Assembly: GCA_040751775.1 (NCBI GenBank)
Contig: JBFMGD010000003.1
Location: 42,545 to 106,544, forward strand
Reading direction: 5' to 3'
Length of the DNA: 64,000 bases
Origin: JBFMGD01 sp040751775
GTDB lineage: Bacteria; Bacillota; Dethiobacteria; DTU022
Made by a program: the position numbers and the translations under genes. Under the pieces are notes generated by a model. The model worked only from the letters and a program-made list of their open reading frames with translations. It had not been told where the DNA came from and did not search any database. Positions 48,668 to 58,379 of the stretch are shown in pieces; position 1 is the stretch's first letter, and each line of letters begins with the position of its first letter.

Positions 48668-49474
48668 ATGTTACGCCTGCGCATACTGTCGGCGCTGGTC
48701 GGTATTCCGCTGGTGCTGGGAGTCGTTTACCTGGGTGGGCCTTGGTATGCCGTGTTTCTATTAATCACGGCCAACCTGGGGATGCGTGAATACGGCGCGC
48801 TGCTAAAAGCAAAGGGAAGCAGGATGCCGCCCGGTATCGGGTACTGCGGTGTTACCGCCTTGATCGTGCTGCTTTACTATCAGCAATTGCAGTGGGTATT
48901 TCCGTTGATTATGCTGCTTTTTATATTGCTGTTTGCCGCGGTGCTGCTCTATTTTGAAAGAGTAAACTTTTGGGAATCAGCGCTGTTTCTATGGGGTATA
49001 ATTTACCTGGGCGGGCTCTGCGGTTTTCTGCTGCTGCTGCGCCTCTTCCCGGCGGGTGCTTTTTATACGGTGCTGTTGTTGATTGGCGTCTGGTCCAATG
49101 ATACGTTTGCCTATTTTATCGGCAGTAAATGGGGACGCCATAAGCTGGCCCCGGCAATCAGCCCGCACAAGTCGGTGGAGGGGTCTTTGGCCGGAATCGG
49201 GGGCACGCTGCTCCTGGCGGCGGCGGCGGCGTGGTTCTTTCCCGGGCAATTTCCGCTGCCGCTTGGGCAAGCGTTGATCCTGGCTGCCGGTATTGCGGTA
49301 TTCGCTCAACTGGGAGATTTAATGGAGTCGGCGTTGAAACGACATTTTCAGGTAAAAGACTCGGGTAACTTGATTCCCGGTCACGGCGGTGTTTTGGACC
49401 GGATCGACAGCGTGATGCTAACCGCTCCTTTTGTATACACATTTTTTTACTTGATTGAGCTGGTTTCGCGATAG
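48668..49474 (+). CDS. cdsA: Phosphatidate cytidylyltransferase
   Basis: This 268-residue multi-pass membrane enzyme makes CDP-diacylglycerol for phospholipids. It has about seven hydrophobic segments, the GRHKLAPAISPHKSVEGSLAG segment and the CdsA signature DSGNLIPGHGGVLDRIDS near the C terminus. The ATG follows GCGAGGGGG. It lies in the conserved uppS-cdsA-dxr-rseP-ispG run. Confidence 0.96.
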   Translation: MLRLRILSALVGIPLVLGVVYLGGPWYAVFLLITANLGMREYGALLKAKGSRMPPGIGYCGVTALIVLLYYQQLQWVFPLIMLLFILLFAAVLLYFERVNFWESALFLWGIIYLGGLCGFLLLLRLFPAGAFYTVLLLIGVWSNDTFAYFIGSKWGRHKLAPAISPHKSVEGSLAGIGGTLLLAAAAAWFFPGQFPLPLGQALILAAGIAVFAQLGDLMESALKRHFQVKDSGNLIPGHGGVLDRIDSVMLTAPFVYTFFYLIELVSR

Positions 49475-49494
49475 AGTAAGGGATGGGGAGACAG

Positions 49495-50664
49495 ATGTCG
49501 AAACGGATCGCGATTTTAGGCTCCACCGGATCAATCGGGCGACAGACCCTTGCAGTAATTGAAGCGTTGGGGCCCGCTTACCGGGTAACAGCTCTTACGG
49601 CAGGGCGTAATGCCGCGCTGCTGGCGGAACAGGCGCGGCGGTTTAAACCGGAATTGGTGGTGCTCAGTGACGCAGGTGCGGCAGCGGAGCTGGCGCGGGA
49701 GCTGCGCGGCGAGGCGTGCAGGGTTGAACCCGGCCCGCAGGGCCAGATACTGGCCGCCACTTGGCCGTCAGTAGACCTGGTGGTAGCCGCCCTGGTCGGT
49801 TTCAGCGGTTTCGAACCGGTTCTGGCCGCGCTGCAAGCCGGAAAAATTGTGGCCCTGGCCAACAAGGAGTCCTTGGTGGTAGGGGGAGAACTACTGCAGC
49901 ACAAAGGGTTGCTCAGGGGCGACCGGATCATTCCGATGGACAGCGAGCACTCGGCCATCCGGCAGTGTCTCAGCTCCACGTCGCTTGACCGGGTCAGCCG
50001 GATCTGGTTGACCGCTTCCGGCGGACCCTTTCGCGACTGGCCGCGTGATCGGCTTGAGTCGGCTAAGCCGGATCAGGCTTTGGCTCACCCAAACTGGCGC
50101 ATGGGCGCCAAGATTACCGTGGACTCCGCCACCTTGATGAACAAAGGCTTTGAGCTTCTCGAAGCGTACTGGCTGTTCGGTTTGCGCCTGGACCAGATTG
50201 AGGTGGTGATCCATCCGCAAAGCGTCGTTCACTCCGCGGTCGAATTCATTGACGGCAGTGTAATCGCCCAACTCGGCCTGCCCGATATGCGCCTGCCGAT
50301 CCAGTATGCCTTAACCTACCCGGAGAGGCAGGAGAGTACGCTGCCCCGATTGAACCTGTTCGGCCAAAATTGGAGTTTCACGGAACCCGATACGGAGCGG
50401 TTTCCTTGTCTGGAGCTCGCTTTCCGGGCCGGCGCCGCCGGAGGGACGCTGCCCGCTTGTTTAAATGCCGCCAACGAAGTGGCGGTTGAGTATTTCCTAA
50501 AGGGAGAGCTCTCTTTTGGCGGTATTCCGGCGTTGATTAACGCCGTATTGCAGAAGCATGCACCGGTCCGCGAACCGGATTTTAAACAAATTCTGGCCGC
50601 CGATCAATGGGCCCGCCAAGAAGCGCTGGAAAGCTTGAAAACCCGAACCGGCGAAAAGATTTGA
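49495..50664 (+). CDS. dxr: 1-deoxy-D-xylulose 5-phosphate reductoisomerase
   Basis: This 389-residue enzyme makes 2-C-methylerythritol 4-phosphate, the second step of the non-mevalonate isoprenoid pathway, using NADPH. It has the nucleotide-binding LGSTGSIGRQTL, ALANKESLVVGG, MDSEHSAIRQ (metal-binding residues) and TVDSATLMNKG. ATG 49495 gives the family start, with GGGGAG before it. ispG of the same pathway lies two genes downstream. Confidence 0.96.
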   Translation: MSKRIAILGSTGSIGRQTLAVIEALGPAYRVTALTAGRNAALLAEQARRFKPELVVLSDAGAAAELARELRGEACRVEPGPQGQILAATWPSVDLVVAALVGFSGFEPVLAALQAGKIVALANKESLVVGGELLQHKGLLRGDRIIPMDSEHSAIRQCLSSTSLDRVSRIWLTASGGPFRDWPRDRLESAKPDQALAHPNWRMGAKITVDSATLMNKGFELLEAYWLFGLRLDQIEVVIHPQSVVHSAVEFIDGSVIAQLGLPDMRLPIQYALTYPERQESTLPRLNLFGQNWSFTEPDTERFPCLELAFRAGAAGGTLPACLNAANEVAVEYFLKGELSFGGIPALINAVLQKHAPVREPDFKQILAADQWARQEALESLKTRTGEKI

Positions 50665-50821
50665 CGACTTGCCTGTAAGACGGAAGGAATAGCAGCGAAT
50701 ATTGCTGAAGGTTTCTGTAAACGCAGTAAAACGGATTAAAGCCCCTTTTGCCGGCAGCATATAATCGGAGAGCATTCTGAATTCTGGATTAGATAATAGA
50801 TAACAGGAGCTGGTAAAATAA

Positions 50822-51841
50822 ATGCAAACCCTCGTTGCCGCCATTTTTGTTTTTGGAATACTGGTGCTGGCGCACGAGCTGGGCCACTACTTGGCCGCAA
50901 GACTAACCGGTATCAGGGTGTTGGAGCTGGCGATCGGCTTCGGCCCTAAGATAATGAGCTGGCGTAAAAATAAAATCGATTATTCACTCCGGCTGTTGCC
51001 CTTGGGCGGGTTCTGCCGCATGCTGGGCGAGAACCCGGAAGAAGTGAACGAGCCGGGCAACTTTACGAAGAAACCGATTTTCCATCGCGCCGTGGTTTTG
51101 GCGGCGGGCGCATTCATGAATCTGCTGTTGGCTGTTCTGGTTTTTTTTGTAATCTTCTTCTTTCTGATCGGGGTACCGCAGACAAGCGTCTCCCGCATCG
51201 GGACGGTATTCAGCGGCTCACCGGCAGAGTTGGCGGGATTGCAATCCGGAGACGAAATTGTCTCTATTGAAAACAAACCGGTGCAGCGCTGGGAAGATGT
51301 GGTGGCGGCGATTGAACCGAGGCCCGGCGAGACTGTGCGGATAGTAGCCAGGCGTGATGGTGAGATCAAAGAGCTCTTTCCCACGATCGCCGCCGTGCCC
51401 GAGACGGGTAAAGGGATGATCGGCATAACGCCGGTTGTCCAGAAATACCACTTCACCGGCTCCGTCGCAACCAGCTTCAACCGTTTCGGATCTGTAATTC
51501 TCTCCATGTACCAGGTAATTACCGGGCAGGCTCCACTGGATGTGGCCGGGCCGGTTGGGATTATTATTATTGTGGGCGAAGTGGCTCAAACCGGATTTGT
51601 CAATCTGCTGTGGTTGACGGCGGTAATCAGTATCAGCCTTGGTCTGATCAACCTGCTGCCGGTGCCGGCTCTGGACGGGGGCAGGCTGCTGTTCCTACTG
51701 GTGGAAGCGGTGCGCGGGCGTCCCGTGGATCCGGAAAAAGAAGGCTTTATCCATTTCATCGGCTTCGCTTTGCTCATTCTTCTGATCCTTTTGGTCACCT
51801 ACAATGACCTGATCAGGTGGGATATATTGCCATGGCGATGA
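50822..51841 (+). CDS. rseP: RseP/RasP-type site-2 membrane metalloprotease
   Basis: This 339-residue intramembrane zinc protease cleaves membrane-bound anti-sigma factors and signal peptide remnants. The HExxH motif is in the first membrane segment (LAHELGHYLAAR), a PDZ domain spans about residues 120-200, and the second metal-site motif NLLPVPALDGG lies near the C terminus with further membrane segments. The gene is the usual neighbour of dxr. About 157 bases separate it from dxr, without any other feature recognised. Confidence 0.95.
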   Translation: MQTLVAAIFVFGILVLAHELGHYLAARLTGIRVLELAIGFGPKIMSWRKNKIDYSLRLLPLGGFCRMLGENPEEVNEPGNFTKKPIFHRAVVLAAGAFMNLLLAVLVFFVIFFFLIGVPQTSVSRIGTVFSGSPAELAGLQSGDEIVSIENKPVQRWEDVVAAIEPRPGETVRIVARRDGEIKELFPTIAAVPETGKGMIGITPVVQKYHFTGSVATSFNRFGSVILSMYQVITGQAPLDVAGPVGIIIIVGEVAQTGFVNLLWLTAVISISLGLINLLPVPALDGGRLLFLLVEAVRGRPVDPEKEGFIHFIGFALLILLILLVTYNDLIRWDILPWR

Positions 51842-51886
51842 GTCTAGGGAAATAATGATTAACCAAGGAAACGAGGAGGCAGACCA

Positions 51887-52945
51887 GTGAGTAGTTTCAA
51901 GCGCAGGTTCTCCCGGCCGGTTCAGGTGGGAACAGTCACCATTGGCGGAGACGCTCCGGTGTCGATCCAGTCCATGACCAATACAAAGACTGAACAGATT
52001 CAGTCTACGCTGGAACAGATTCACCGGCTGGTGGAAGCGGGCTGTGAGCTGGTGCGGGTAGCCGTGCCGCACGAAGCGGCGGGGCATGCTTTGCGAGAGA
52101 TCGTACGGGAATGCCCGGTTCCGGTAATCGCTGACATCCATTTCGACGTCCGTCTTGCCTACCTGGCACTGGAGCAAGGCGCCGCTAAAATAAGGATCAA
52201 CCCCGGTAATATCGGGGGGAAAGATAAGCTAATGGATCTGGCGCGCCGGGCGGCGGCCAAAGGCGCGGCGCTGCGGGTGGGCGTCAACGCCGGATCCATG
52301 GAGAAAAACCTGCTAAAAAAATACGGCGGCGCTGTCCCGCAAGCCCTGGTGGAATCAGCCTTGGGATACTTGCAGGCTCTGGAGCGGATCGGCTTTGAAA
52401 ACGTGGTTGTTTCCCTGAAAGCAGCCGATGTGACCACGATGATCGAGGCTTACCGCTTGATAGCCGATAAGGTGGCATATCCGCTGCACCTGGGGGTAAC
52501 GGAAGCGGGAACCCTGGAAGCCGGTACGATTAAAGCCGCCGTCGGTATAGGAACCTTGCTGGCGGAAGGGATCGGCGATACTCTCCGGGTCTCTCTGACG
52601 GCAGATCCGGTGGAAGAGATCCGCATCGGCCGCGCTATTTTACAGGCGCTCCATTTACGGCAATTCGGGCCCGAACTGATCTCCTGCCCGACGTGCGGCC
52701 GCTGTGAAGTAGATCTGCTTCCCCTGGCGGAGGCGGTAACAAAAATGCTGCAGGGGAGTACGCGGCCGATCAGGGTAGCCGTGATGGGCTGTGCCGTTAA
52801 CGGCCCCGGCGAGGCGCGGGAAGCGGATTTCGGAGTATCGGCGGGGCGGAAACACGCCGCTATCTTCCGGAAAGGGATCGTGGTCAAAACAGTCAGTCCG
52901 GATCAAATTTTGGAGGCGCTGCGGGAAGAATTGGAAATGTGTTGA
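51887..52945 (+). CDS. ispG: 4-hydroxy-3-methylbut-2-enyl diphosphate synthase (flavodoxin)
   Basis: This 352-residue [4Fe-4S] enzyme performs the penultimate step of the non-mevalonate isoprenoid pathway. It shows SIQSMTNTKTEQ, ADIHFDVRLAY, RINPGNIGG and the cluster Cys in SCPTCGRCE and GCAVNGPGEA near the C terminus. Length is normal for the bacterial short form. The GTG start follows CGAGGAGG. Confidence 0.97.
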   Translation: MSSFKRRFSRPVQVGTVTIGGDAPVSIQSMTNTKTEQIQSTLEQIHRLVEAGCELVRVAVPHEAAGHALREIVRECPVPVIADIHFDVRLAYLALEQGAAKIRINPGNIGGKDKLMDLARRAAAKGAALRVGVNAGSMEKNLLKKYGGAVPQALVESALGYLQALERIGFENVVVSLKAADVTTMIEAYRLIADKVAYPLHLGVTEAGTLEAGTIKAAVGIGTLLAEGIGDTLRVSLTADPVEEIRIGRAILQALHLRQFGPELISCPTCGRCEVDLLPLAEAVTKMLQGSTRPIRVAVMGCAVNGPGEAREADFGVSAGRKHAAIFRKGIVVKTVSPDQILEALREELEMC

Positions 52946-53016
52946 AACGAGATAATAAATGTGGGTTCGGATTTTAACGGCACTGGTAAATAATGCGATT
53001 AGGCGGAGGCCATTAA

Positions 53017-53667
53017 TTGAAAACAGCGGCGATTATCCCCGCTTATAATGAAGCTAAAACGATCGGTTCGGTTTTAAATATCCTAAAAGATTGTCAACTG
53101 GTGGACCAGGTGATCGTAGTCAGCGACGGCTCGACGGACAGCACAGTCCACGAGGCGCTGATTTTCGATGATGTTGAGGTGATCGAACTGCTGGAAAACC
53201 GGGGCAAAGGAGGGGCGATCAAAGCCGGACTCGACCATACCACGGCCAAAATACTTTTGTTTTTAGACGCCGACCTGATTGGGTTGACCACTGAACATGT
53301 GAACGCCCTGATCCGGCCTGTGCTTGATGGGACCGTGCCGATGGCTGTGGGTGTGTTTGAAAAAGGCCGGGTGGCGACTGATATTGCCCAAAAAATGGCC
53401 CCGTTTTTGTCGGGCCAGCGGGCGGTTCGCCGCGAGCTGTTGGAGTGTATTTCTGACCTGGATCTGTCCCGCTTCGGAGCAGAAGTGGCGCTGCACCGCT
53501 ACGTGGAAGAGCACAAAGTTGAGGTTACCGTGGTTCAGCTGCCGGACCTGTCTCACTTGATGAAAGAGGAAAAGCTCGGTTTTTGGAAAGGCCTCGGGGC
53601 GAGGGCCAAGATGTACTGGGAAATATTCAAATATGCGGCCAAGATTAATCCGCACCCGAAAAACTAA
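53017..53667 (+). CDS. Family 2 glycosyltransferase
   Basis: This 216-residue protein is a GT2-fold glycosyltransferase with AIIPAYNEAKTIGSVL at the start, VVSDGSTDST, ENRGKGGAIKAGL and the metal-binding DxD as LFLDADLIG. It has no membrane segment, so the acceptor is probably soluble or at the inner membrane face. The short form with this motif set resembles glucosyl-3-phosphoglycerate synthase-like and dolichyl-phosphate-transferase-like proteins; the substrate cannot be told. The TTG start follows GCGGAGG. An intrinsic terminator follows it. Confidence 0.85.
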   Translation: MKTAAIIPAYNEAKTIGSVLNILKDCQLVDQVIVVSDGSTDSTVHEALIFDDVEVIELLENRGKGGAIKAGLDHTTAKILLFLDADLIGLTTEHVNALIRPVLDGTVPMAVGVFEKGRVATDIAQKMAPFLSGQRAVRRELLECISDLDLSRFGAEVALHRYVEEHKVEVTVVQLPDLSHLMKEEKLGFWKGLGARAKMYWEIFKYAAKINPHPKN

Positions 53668-53673
53668 AATAAA

Positions 53674-53705
53674 CAAGGGATATGCTTCCTATTCCTTGCA
53701 TTTTT
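53674..53705 (+). terminator. Intrinsic terminator after the glycosyltransferase
   Basis: CAAGGGATA (53674-53682) pairs with TATTCCTTG (53690-53698), with one G-T pair and a 7-base loop, followed by CATTTTT. It separates the isoprenoid/lipid gene group from rimP-nusA. Confidence 0.75.
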
Positions 53706-53817
53706 AGGTCATTTATGATAAGTTAAAGTTTGATGAAGGTGTTTGATGAAGGGTGGGTTCTCCCACTCTTTCCTGTTAAAAGAGATGTTTACGCCTAACA
53801 GACGGGAGGCAGGCATC

Positions 53818-54279
53818 GTGAATCAAGATGCGGTATATGAAAATATCGTCAAACTGGTAGAACCCTTTTTGGAAGGCTTGGGGATGGAGTTGGTCCATCT
53901 CGAATATCGGCCCGCTCGTAAAGGATATCTCTGTATCTACATTGACAAACCCGGCGGTGTCACACTGGAAGATTGCGAAGCGGCCAGCCGGGGTGTTTCC
54001 GATTTACTTGACGCCTACGATCCGGTGCCGCACAGTTATGTGCTGGAAGTTTCATCGCCGGGAGTAGAACGCCCGTTGGTTAAAAAGCGAGACTACGAGC
54101 GTTTCCGTGGTGAACCGGTCAAGGTTGCCACCGTTAACCCCGTAGAAGGTTCGCGTAGATTTTCCGGTATCCTGGAGACAGTGGAAGATGACAACATCAT
54201 GCTTCGCCTGGACGACGGGCGACTGGTGACTGTAACGCTCGAAAATATCAGCAAAGCCCACTTGCGCTTTATGCCGTGA
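53818..54279 (+). CDS. rimP: Ribosome maturation factor RimP
   Basis: This 153-residue protein assists 30S subunit assembly. It has GMELVHLEYR, YIDKPGGVTLEDCE and the conserved VSSPGVERPL. GTG 53818 follows CGGGAGGC and gives the family length; an earlier in-frame ATG adds 25 unrelated residues. It heads the conserved rimP-nusA-ylxR-infB-rbfA group. Confidence 0.95.
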   Translation: MNQDAVYENIVKLVEPFLEGLGMELVHLEYRPARKGYLCIYIDKPGGVTLEDCEAASRGVSDLLDAYDPVPHSYVLEVSSPGVERPLVKKRDYERFRGEPVKVATVNPVEGSRRFSGILETVEDDNIMLRLDDGRLVTVTLENISKAHLRFMP

Positions 54280-54304
54280 GTCAAGGGTCTGCTGAAAGGA
54301 GGCG

Positions 54305-55576
54305 ATGAAAATCAAGGCGATTAATAAGGAGCTTTTTGCCGCCTTGGATTTGTTGGAAAAGGAGAAAGGGATCGGCAAAGAGATCCTCTTCGAAGCACTG
54401 GAAGTCGCGCTGATTTCGGCCTATAAAAGAAACTTTCACACGGCTTCCAACGTCCGCGTGAGCATCGATCGGGAAACGGGAGAAATTAAGGTGTTCTCAC
54501 CACTCAAAGTCGTGGAAGAGGTGGAAAACCCGCATCAAGAGGTGAGCCTCTATGAAGCACGGGTCTATGCTCCGCGTTGCCAGTTGGAAGATGTGGTCGA
54601 AATGGAGGTTACGCCGCGGGAATTTGGCCGGATTGCCGCGCAAACGGCCAAACAGGTTGTCATTCAGCGTATTCGGGAAGCGGAGCGGGAGTTGATTTAT
54701 GAAACCTTTACCGACCGGGCGGAAGAAATAATCACCGGTTTGGTGCAGCGTTTTGAGCAGCGAAACGTGGTGATCGACCTAGGTAAAGTGGAAGCTGTTT
54801 TACCTGTGGAAGAGCAAATACCCCACGAGCGCTACCGCCAGGGGGAGAGGGTCAAGACCTATATCGTGGAGGTTAAAAAGACCAGCAAGGGACCGCAGGT
54901 GATTGTATCCCGCTCTCATACCGGTTTTCTGAAACGCCTTTTTGAGCTTGAAGTCCCGGAAATTTACGAGGGAATTGTTGAGATCAAGGCCGCGGCCAGG
55001 GAGCCCGGCAACCGTTCCAAACTGGCTGTCTGGTCCCATAATAAGGATATCGATCCCGTAGGCGCCTGTGTCGGTCCTAAGGGAAGCCGGGTTCAGACGA
55101 TCAGCAACGAGCTTAAGGGCGAAAAGATCGATATCATTAAGTGGAATGATGAACCGGAAGCTTATATCGCGAGCGCTCTCAGCCCCGCGAAAGTGGCTGC
55201 CGTAGAGCTCAGCTCCACCGACCGGACGGCCAAAGTAATCGTGCCGGACAACCAACTTTCCTTGGCGATCGGTAAAGAAGGGCAAAACGCACGCCTGGCC
55301 GCGAAGATTACCGGATGGAAAATAGATATCTGCAGCGAAACGCAAATTGCCCAGCAGCGGCTTTCAGCACTCGGTCTAACCGGGAGCAATGAAACCAACT
55401 CGCCACCGGCGAAGAGCGAGACTGCGCAAACGGGAGAACCCGATCCGGTCCGGATCGCTCCGGCGGGCGGCCATGATCAATTAATGGTGCAGGATAACCC
55501 CGCGGTCCCCGAAAACGATATGACTAAAGAACCGGCTGCGAAGGAGGCCGGACAGCCTGATGATCAAACCGCGTAA
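54305..55576 (+). CDS. nusA: Transcription termination/antitermination factor NusA
   Basis: This 423-residue RNA polymerase-associated protein has an N-terminal domain to about residue 130, an S1 domain (about 135-200) and two KH domains (about 200-345, including GACVGPKGSRVQ and LAIGKEGQNARLAAK). A poorly conserved polar tail follows (SPPAKSETAQTGEPD and on), as in Bacillus. ATG 54305 follows AAAGGAGG. Its end overlaps ylxR by 17 bases. Confidence 0.96.
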   Translation: MKIKAINKELFAALDLLEKEKGIGKEILFEALEVALISAYKRNFHTASNVRVSIDRETGEIKVFSPLKVVEEVENPHQEVSLYEARVYAPRCQLEDVVEMEVTPREFGRIAAQTAKQVVIQRIREAERELIYETFTDRAEEIITGLVQRFEQRNVVIDLGKVEAVLPVEEQIPHERYRQGERVKTYIVEVKKTSKGPQVIVSRSHTGFLKRLFELEVPEIYEGIVEIKAAAREPGNRSKLAVWSHNKDIDPVGACVGPKGSRVQTISNELKGEKIDIIKWNDEPEAYIASALSPAKVAAVELSSTDRTAKVIVPDNQLSLAIGKEGQNARLAAKITGWKIDICSETQIAQQRLSALGLTGSNETNSPPAKSETAQTGEPDPVRIAPAGGHDQLMVQDNPAVPENDMTKEPAAKEAGQPDDQTA

Positions 55577-55844
55577 GATTCCACTGCGTATTTGCGTCGG
55601 CTGCCAGGAAAGAAAGCCGAAAAAGGAACTGGTCCGGATCGTGCGTACGCCCGAGGGTGCGGTGATCCTGGACCTGACCGGTAAAAAATCCGGCCGCGGT
55701 GTCTATATCTGCCCCCGGAGGGAATGTTTTAAAAAAGCGTTGAAAGCGAAACGGCTGGAAAAAAATTTAGAGCGCTCGATTTCAGAAGAGGTTATTTTAG
55801 AGATAACCAACCTGCTGGAGCAAAAGGAAGACAGTGGGATTTAA
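55560..55844 (+). CDS. ylxR: YlxR/RnpM family RNA-binding protein
   Basis: This 94-residue basic protein belongs to the YlxR family, recently named RnpM in Bacillus for modulating RNase P. It has RICVGCQERKPKKELVRIV with the typical Cys pair, then GKKSGRGVYICP with the GRGVY(I/L)C motif. It lies between nusA and infB as usual. The ribosomal-like gene ylxQ often found next is absent here. Confidence 0.92.
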   Translation: MIKPRKIPLRICVGCQERKPKKELVRIVRTPEGAVILDLTGKKSGRGVYICPRRECFKKALKAKRLEKNLERSISEEVILEITNLLEQKEDSGI

Positions 55845-55897
55845 TCCTTAACCGGCGGTATGAAACAAGGAGGGCTTACCTGATGGAGGTGTTTTAG

Positions 55898-57982
55898 GTG
55901 AGTAAAGTAAGAGTATACGAACTGGCAAAAGAACTCGGCACTACCAGCAAAAAGCTGATTGAAGTAATGGAAGGTATGAATATTGATGTCCGGAACCATA
56001 TGAGCACCCTGGAAGACGATGAAGCCGAAAAAGTAATCGCTATCTTGACCGGCCAGGCGCCTGAAACGGAGGAAAACACGCCGCAGGCCGCACCGGTTCA
56101 GGAAGAGAGCAAGAAAAAAGCCGCCCCACCGCCTACTAAAAAGAAAGAGAAGCAGAAAGCGGAGGAAAAACCTCCCGCCGGCCGCAAAGCGCGCAAGGCT
56201 ATCCTGGAGGAAAAGCAGGCCGCCGCGATGCGCAAGCAGCGCCGCAAGATTAAACTTGAAGGGAATGTCACTGTCGGCGAACTGGCGGCGCATCTTGATA
56301 TTACGGCGGCACAGTTAATCACTCAGCTGCTGGAACTGGGTGTGGCCGCTCATATCAACCAGACCCTTTCTCCGGATACTTTTGAGCTGCTGGCGGATGA
56401 ATATAATGTGGACCTGGTCCATGTGGCCGACCCGATGGAGCAGGAACTGATGGCCGAAACCGGCGGCGGAGAGAACAACCTGGTGCCGCGCAAGCCGGTA
56501 GTAACCGTTTTGGGACACGTCGATCACGGTAAAACTTCCCTGCTCGATGCGATCCGGCATGCCAACGTTACCGCAGGTGAAGTAGGCGGTATCACACAGC
56601 ATATCGGCGCCTACCAGGTGGAGATTCACGGTAAACGAGCCGTTTTCCTCGATACGCCAGGGCATGAAGCCTTCACGGCGATGCGGGCCAGGGGCGCCCA
56701 GGTCACGGATATCGCCATTCTGGTGGTGGCGGCGGATGACGGCGTGATGCCGCAGACGGTGGAAGCGATTAACCACGTCAAGGCGGCGGATGTGCCGATC
56801 GTCGTGGCCTTGAATAAAATAGATAAGGCAAACGCCAACCCGGAACGGGTCAAACAGCAGCTTTCGGAACACGGGCTTGTGCCCGAAGAGTGGGGCGGCG
56901 ATACCATCTGTGTCAACGTCAGCGCGATCAAAGGGGACGGCCTGGAGGAGCTGCTGGAGATGGTGCTGCTGGTGGCGGAAGTCAGTGAATTCAGCGCCAA
57001 CCCGGATCGACCGGCGCGGGGCACTGTTATCGAAGCCGAGCTGGACAAAGGGCGCGGTCCGGTTGCGACTATCCTGGTTCAGGACGGCACACTCCATGTC
57101 GGCGATCCGATTATTTGCGGTTCGATATCGGGTAAGGTCAGGGCTATGATTAATGATAAGGGCGAACGGATCAACACGGCCGGCCCATCGACGCCGGTGG
57201 AGGTGCTCGGGCTGAGCGAAGTACCGATGGCCGGAGACAAGTTCCAGGCGGTCGGTGACGACCGCATGGCCAGGCAGGTTGCGGAGAAGCGCTCGCAAAA
57301 ACTAAAAGAAGCGACCCAACGTTCACAGCGGATTACGCTTGATGATCTATTCAAACAGATCCAGGAAGGAGAAGTAAAGGATCTGAACCTGATTATTAAA
57401 GGGGATGTGCAGGGTTCGGTCGAGGCGCTGCAAGACGCCCTGCTCAAGTTAAGCCTGGAAGAGGTAAAAATCAAGGTGATTCATACCGGGGTAGGTTCAA
57501 TTACAGAATCGGACGTCATGCTGGCTTCAGCCTCCAACGCCATCGTGATCGGTTTTAATATCCGTCCGGACAGCAATGCCCGCCGGGTGGCGGAGCAGGA
57601 TCGCGTTGACGTACGCCTTTACCGGATTATTTACGAAGTAATTGACGATATCAAGGCGGCGGTTTCCGGGCTGCTCAAGCCCGAATTCAAAGAGGTTATC
57701 CTCGGTCAGGCTGAAGTGCGACAGGTATTTAAAGTATCGCGGCTCGGCAGTATCGCCGGCTCTTATATTACCGAAGGGAAGATCACACGCAGCGCTTCCA
57801 TCCGTGTAATTCGTGACGGGGTAGTCGTTCATGAAGGCCGTATCGATTCGCTAAAAAGGTTTAAAGACGACGTGCGGGAAGTGGTGAGCGGCTATGAATG
57901 CGGTATCCTGCTGGAGAACTTTAACGATATACACGAAGGGGACATTGTTGAAGCCTTTGCCATGGAACAGGTTTCACGCTAA
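55898..57982 (+). CDS. infB: Translation initiation factor IF-2
   Basis: This 694-residue GTPase places initiator tRNA on the ribosome. The N-terminal IF2_N motif VRVYELAKELG is followed by a Lys/Pro/Glu-rich linker (about 60-110) and a second IF2_N (VTVGELAAHLD). The G domain has GHVDHGKT near residue 205, DTPGHEAF and NKIDKANA, and domains II-IV follow. The linker is short, as in clostridia. GTG follows GATGGAGG. Confidence 0.97.
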   Translation: MSKVRVYELAKELGTTSKKLIEVMEGMNIDVRNHMSTLEDDEAEKVIAILTGQAPETEENTPQAAPVQEESKKKAAPPPTKKKEKQKAEEKPPAGRKARKAILEEKQAAAMRKQRRKIKLEGNVTVGELAAHLDITAAQLITQLLELGVAAHINQTLSPDTFELLADEYNVDLVHVADPMEQELMAETGGGENNLVPRKPVVTVLGHVDHGKTSLLDAIRHANVTAGEVGGITQHIGAYQVEIHGKRAVFLDTPGHEAFTAMRARGAQVTDIAILVVAADDGVMPQTVEAINHVKAADVPIVVALNKIDKANANPERVKQQLSEHGLVPEEWGGDTICVNVSAIKGDGLEELLEMVLLVAEVSEFSANPDRPARGTVIEAELDKGRGPVATILVQDGTLHVGDPIICGSISGKVRAMINDKGERINTAGPSTPVEVLGLSEVPMAGDKFQAVGDDRMARQVAEKRSQKLKEATQRSQRITLDDLFKQIQEGEVKDLNLIIKGDVQGSVEALQDALLKLSLEEVKIKVIHTGVGSITESDVMLASASNAIVIGFNIRPDSNARRVAEQDRVDVRLYRIIYEVIDDIKAAVSGLLKPEFKEVILGQAEVRQVFKVSRLGSIAGSYITEGKITRSASIRVIRDGVVVHEGRIDSLKRFKDDVREVVSGYECGILLENFNDIHEGDIVEAFAMEQVSR

Positions 57983-58016
57983 TCAAAGGTAATTTTTAGG
58001 TATAGGAGGCGTCACG

Positions 58017-58379
58017 ATGTCGGAAACCAGGACCAGACGGGTTGCCGAACAAATAAAAAAGGAAGTCGGCCAGATAATCAGTATGAAGATGAAAGACCCG
58101 CGCATGGCGGCGATGACCAGCGTCACTGACGTACAGGTTACCCGGGATCTGCGTTATGCGTCGGTGTATGTCAGTATTTACGGTACCGCTGAAGAGCAGC
58201 AGGAAACCATGCAAACCATTCAGCGGGCCGCCGGTTTTATCCGCGGGGAGATCGGCCGCCGTATCCGCCTGCGCTATACCCCGGAAATAACGATCCACCA
58301 TGATCTCTCCATGGAATACGGTGCCCGCATCGAAAGCGTGATTAAAACTCTGCAGGATGAGCAGAAAGAAGAAAAATGA
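58017..58379 (+). CDS. rbfA: Ribosome-binding factor A
   Basis: This 120-residue KH-fold protein matures the 16S rRNA 5' end. It has RRVAEQIKKEVGQII and KDPRMAAMTSVTDVQVTRDL, then FDNSMEYG-like HDLSMEYGARI near the end. The ATG follows ATAGGAGGCGTC. It overlaps the next gene by 4 bases. Confidence 0.96.
   Translation: MSETRTRRVAEQIKKEVGQIISMKMKDPRMAAMTSVTDVQVTRDLRYASVYVSIYGTAEEQQETMQTIQRAAGFIRGEIGRRIRLRYTPEITIHHDLSMEYGARIESVIKTLQDEQKEEK

Noticed and set aside
53696..53719. TTGCAT/TATGAT as rimP promoter
   Set aside because: Spacer is only 12 bases and the TTGCAT overlaps the terminator stem.
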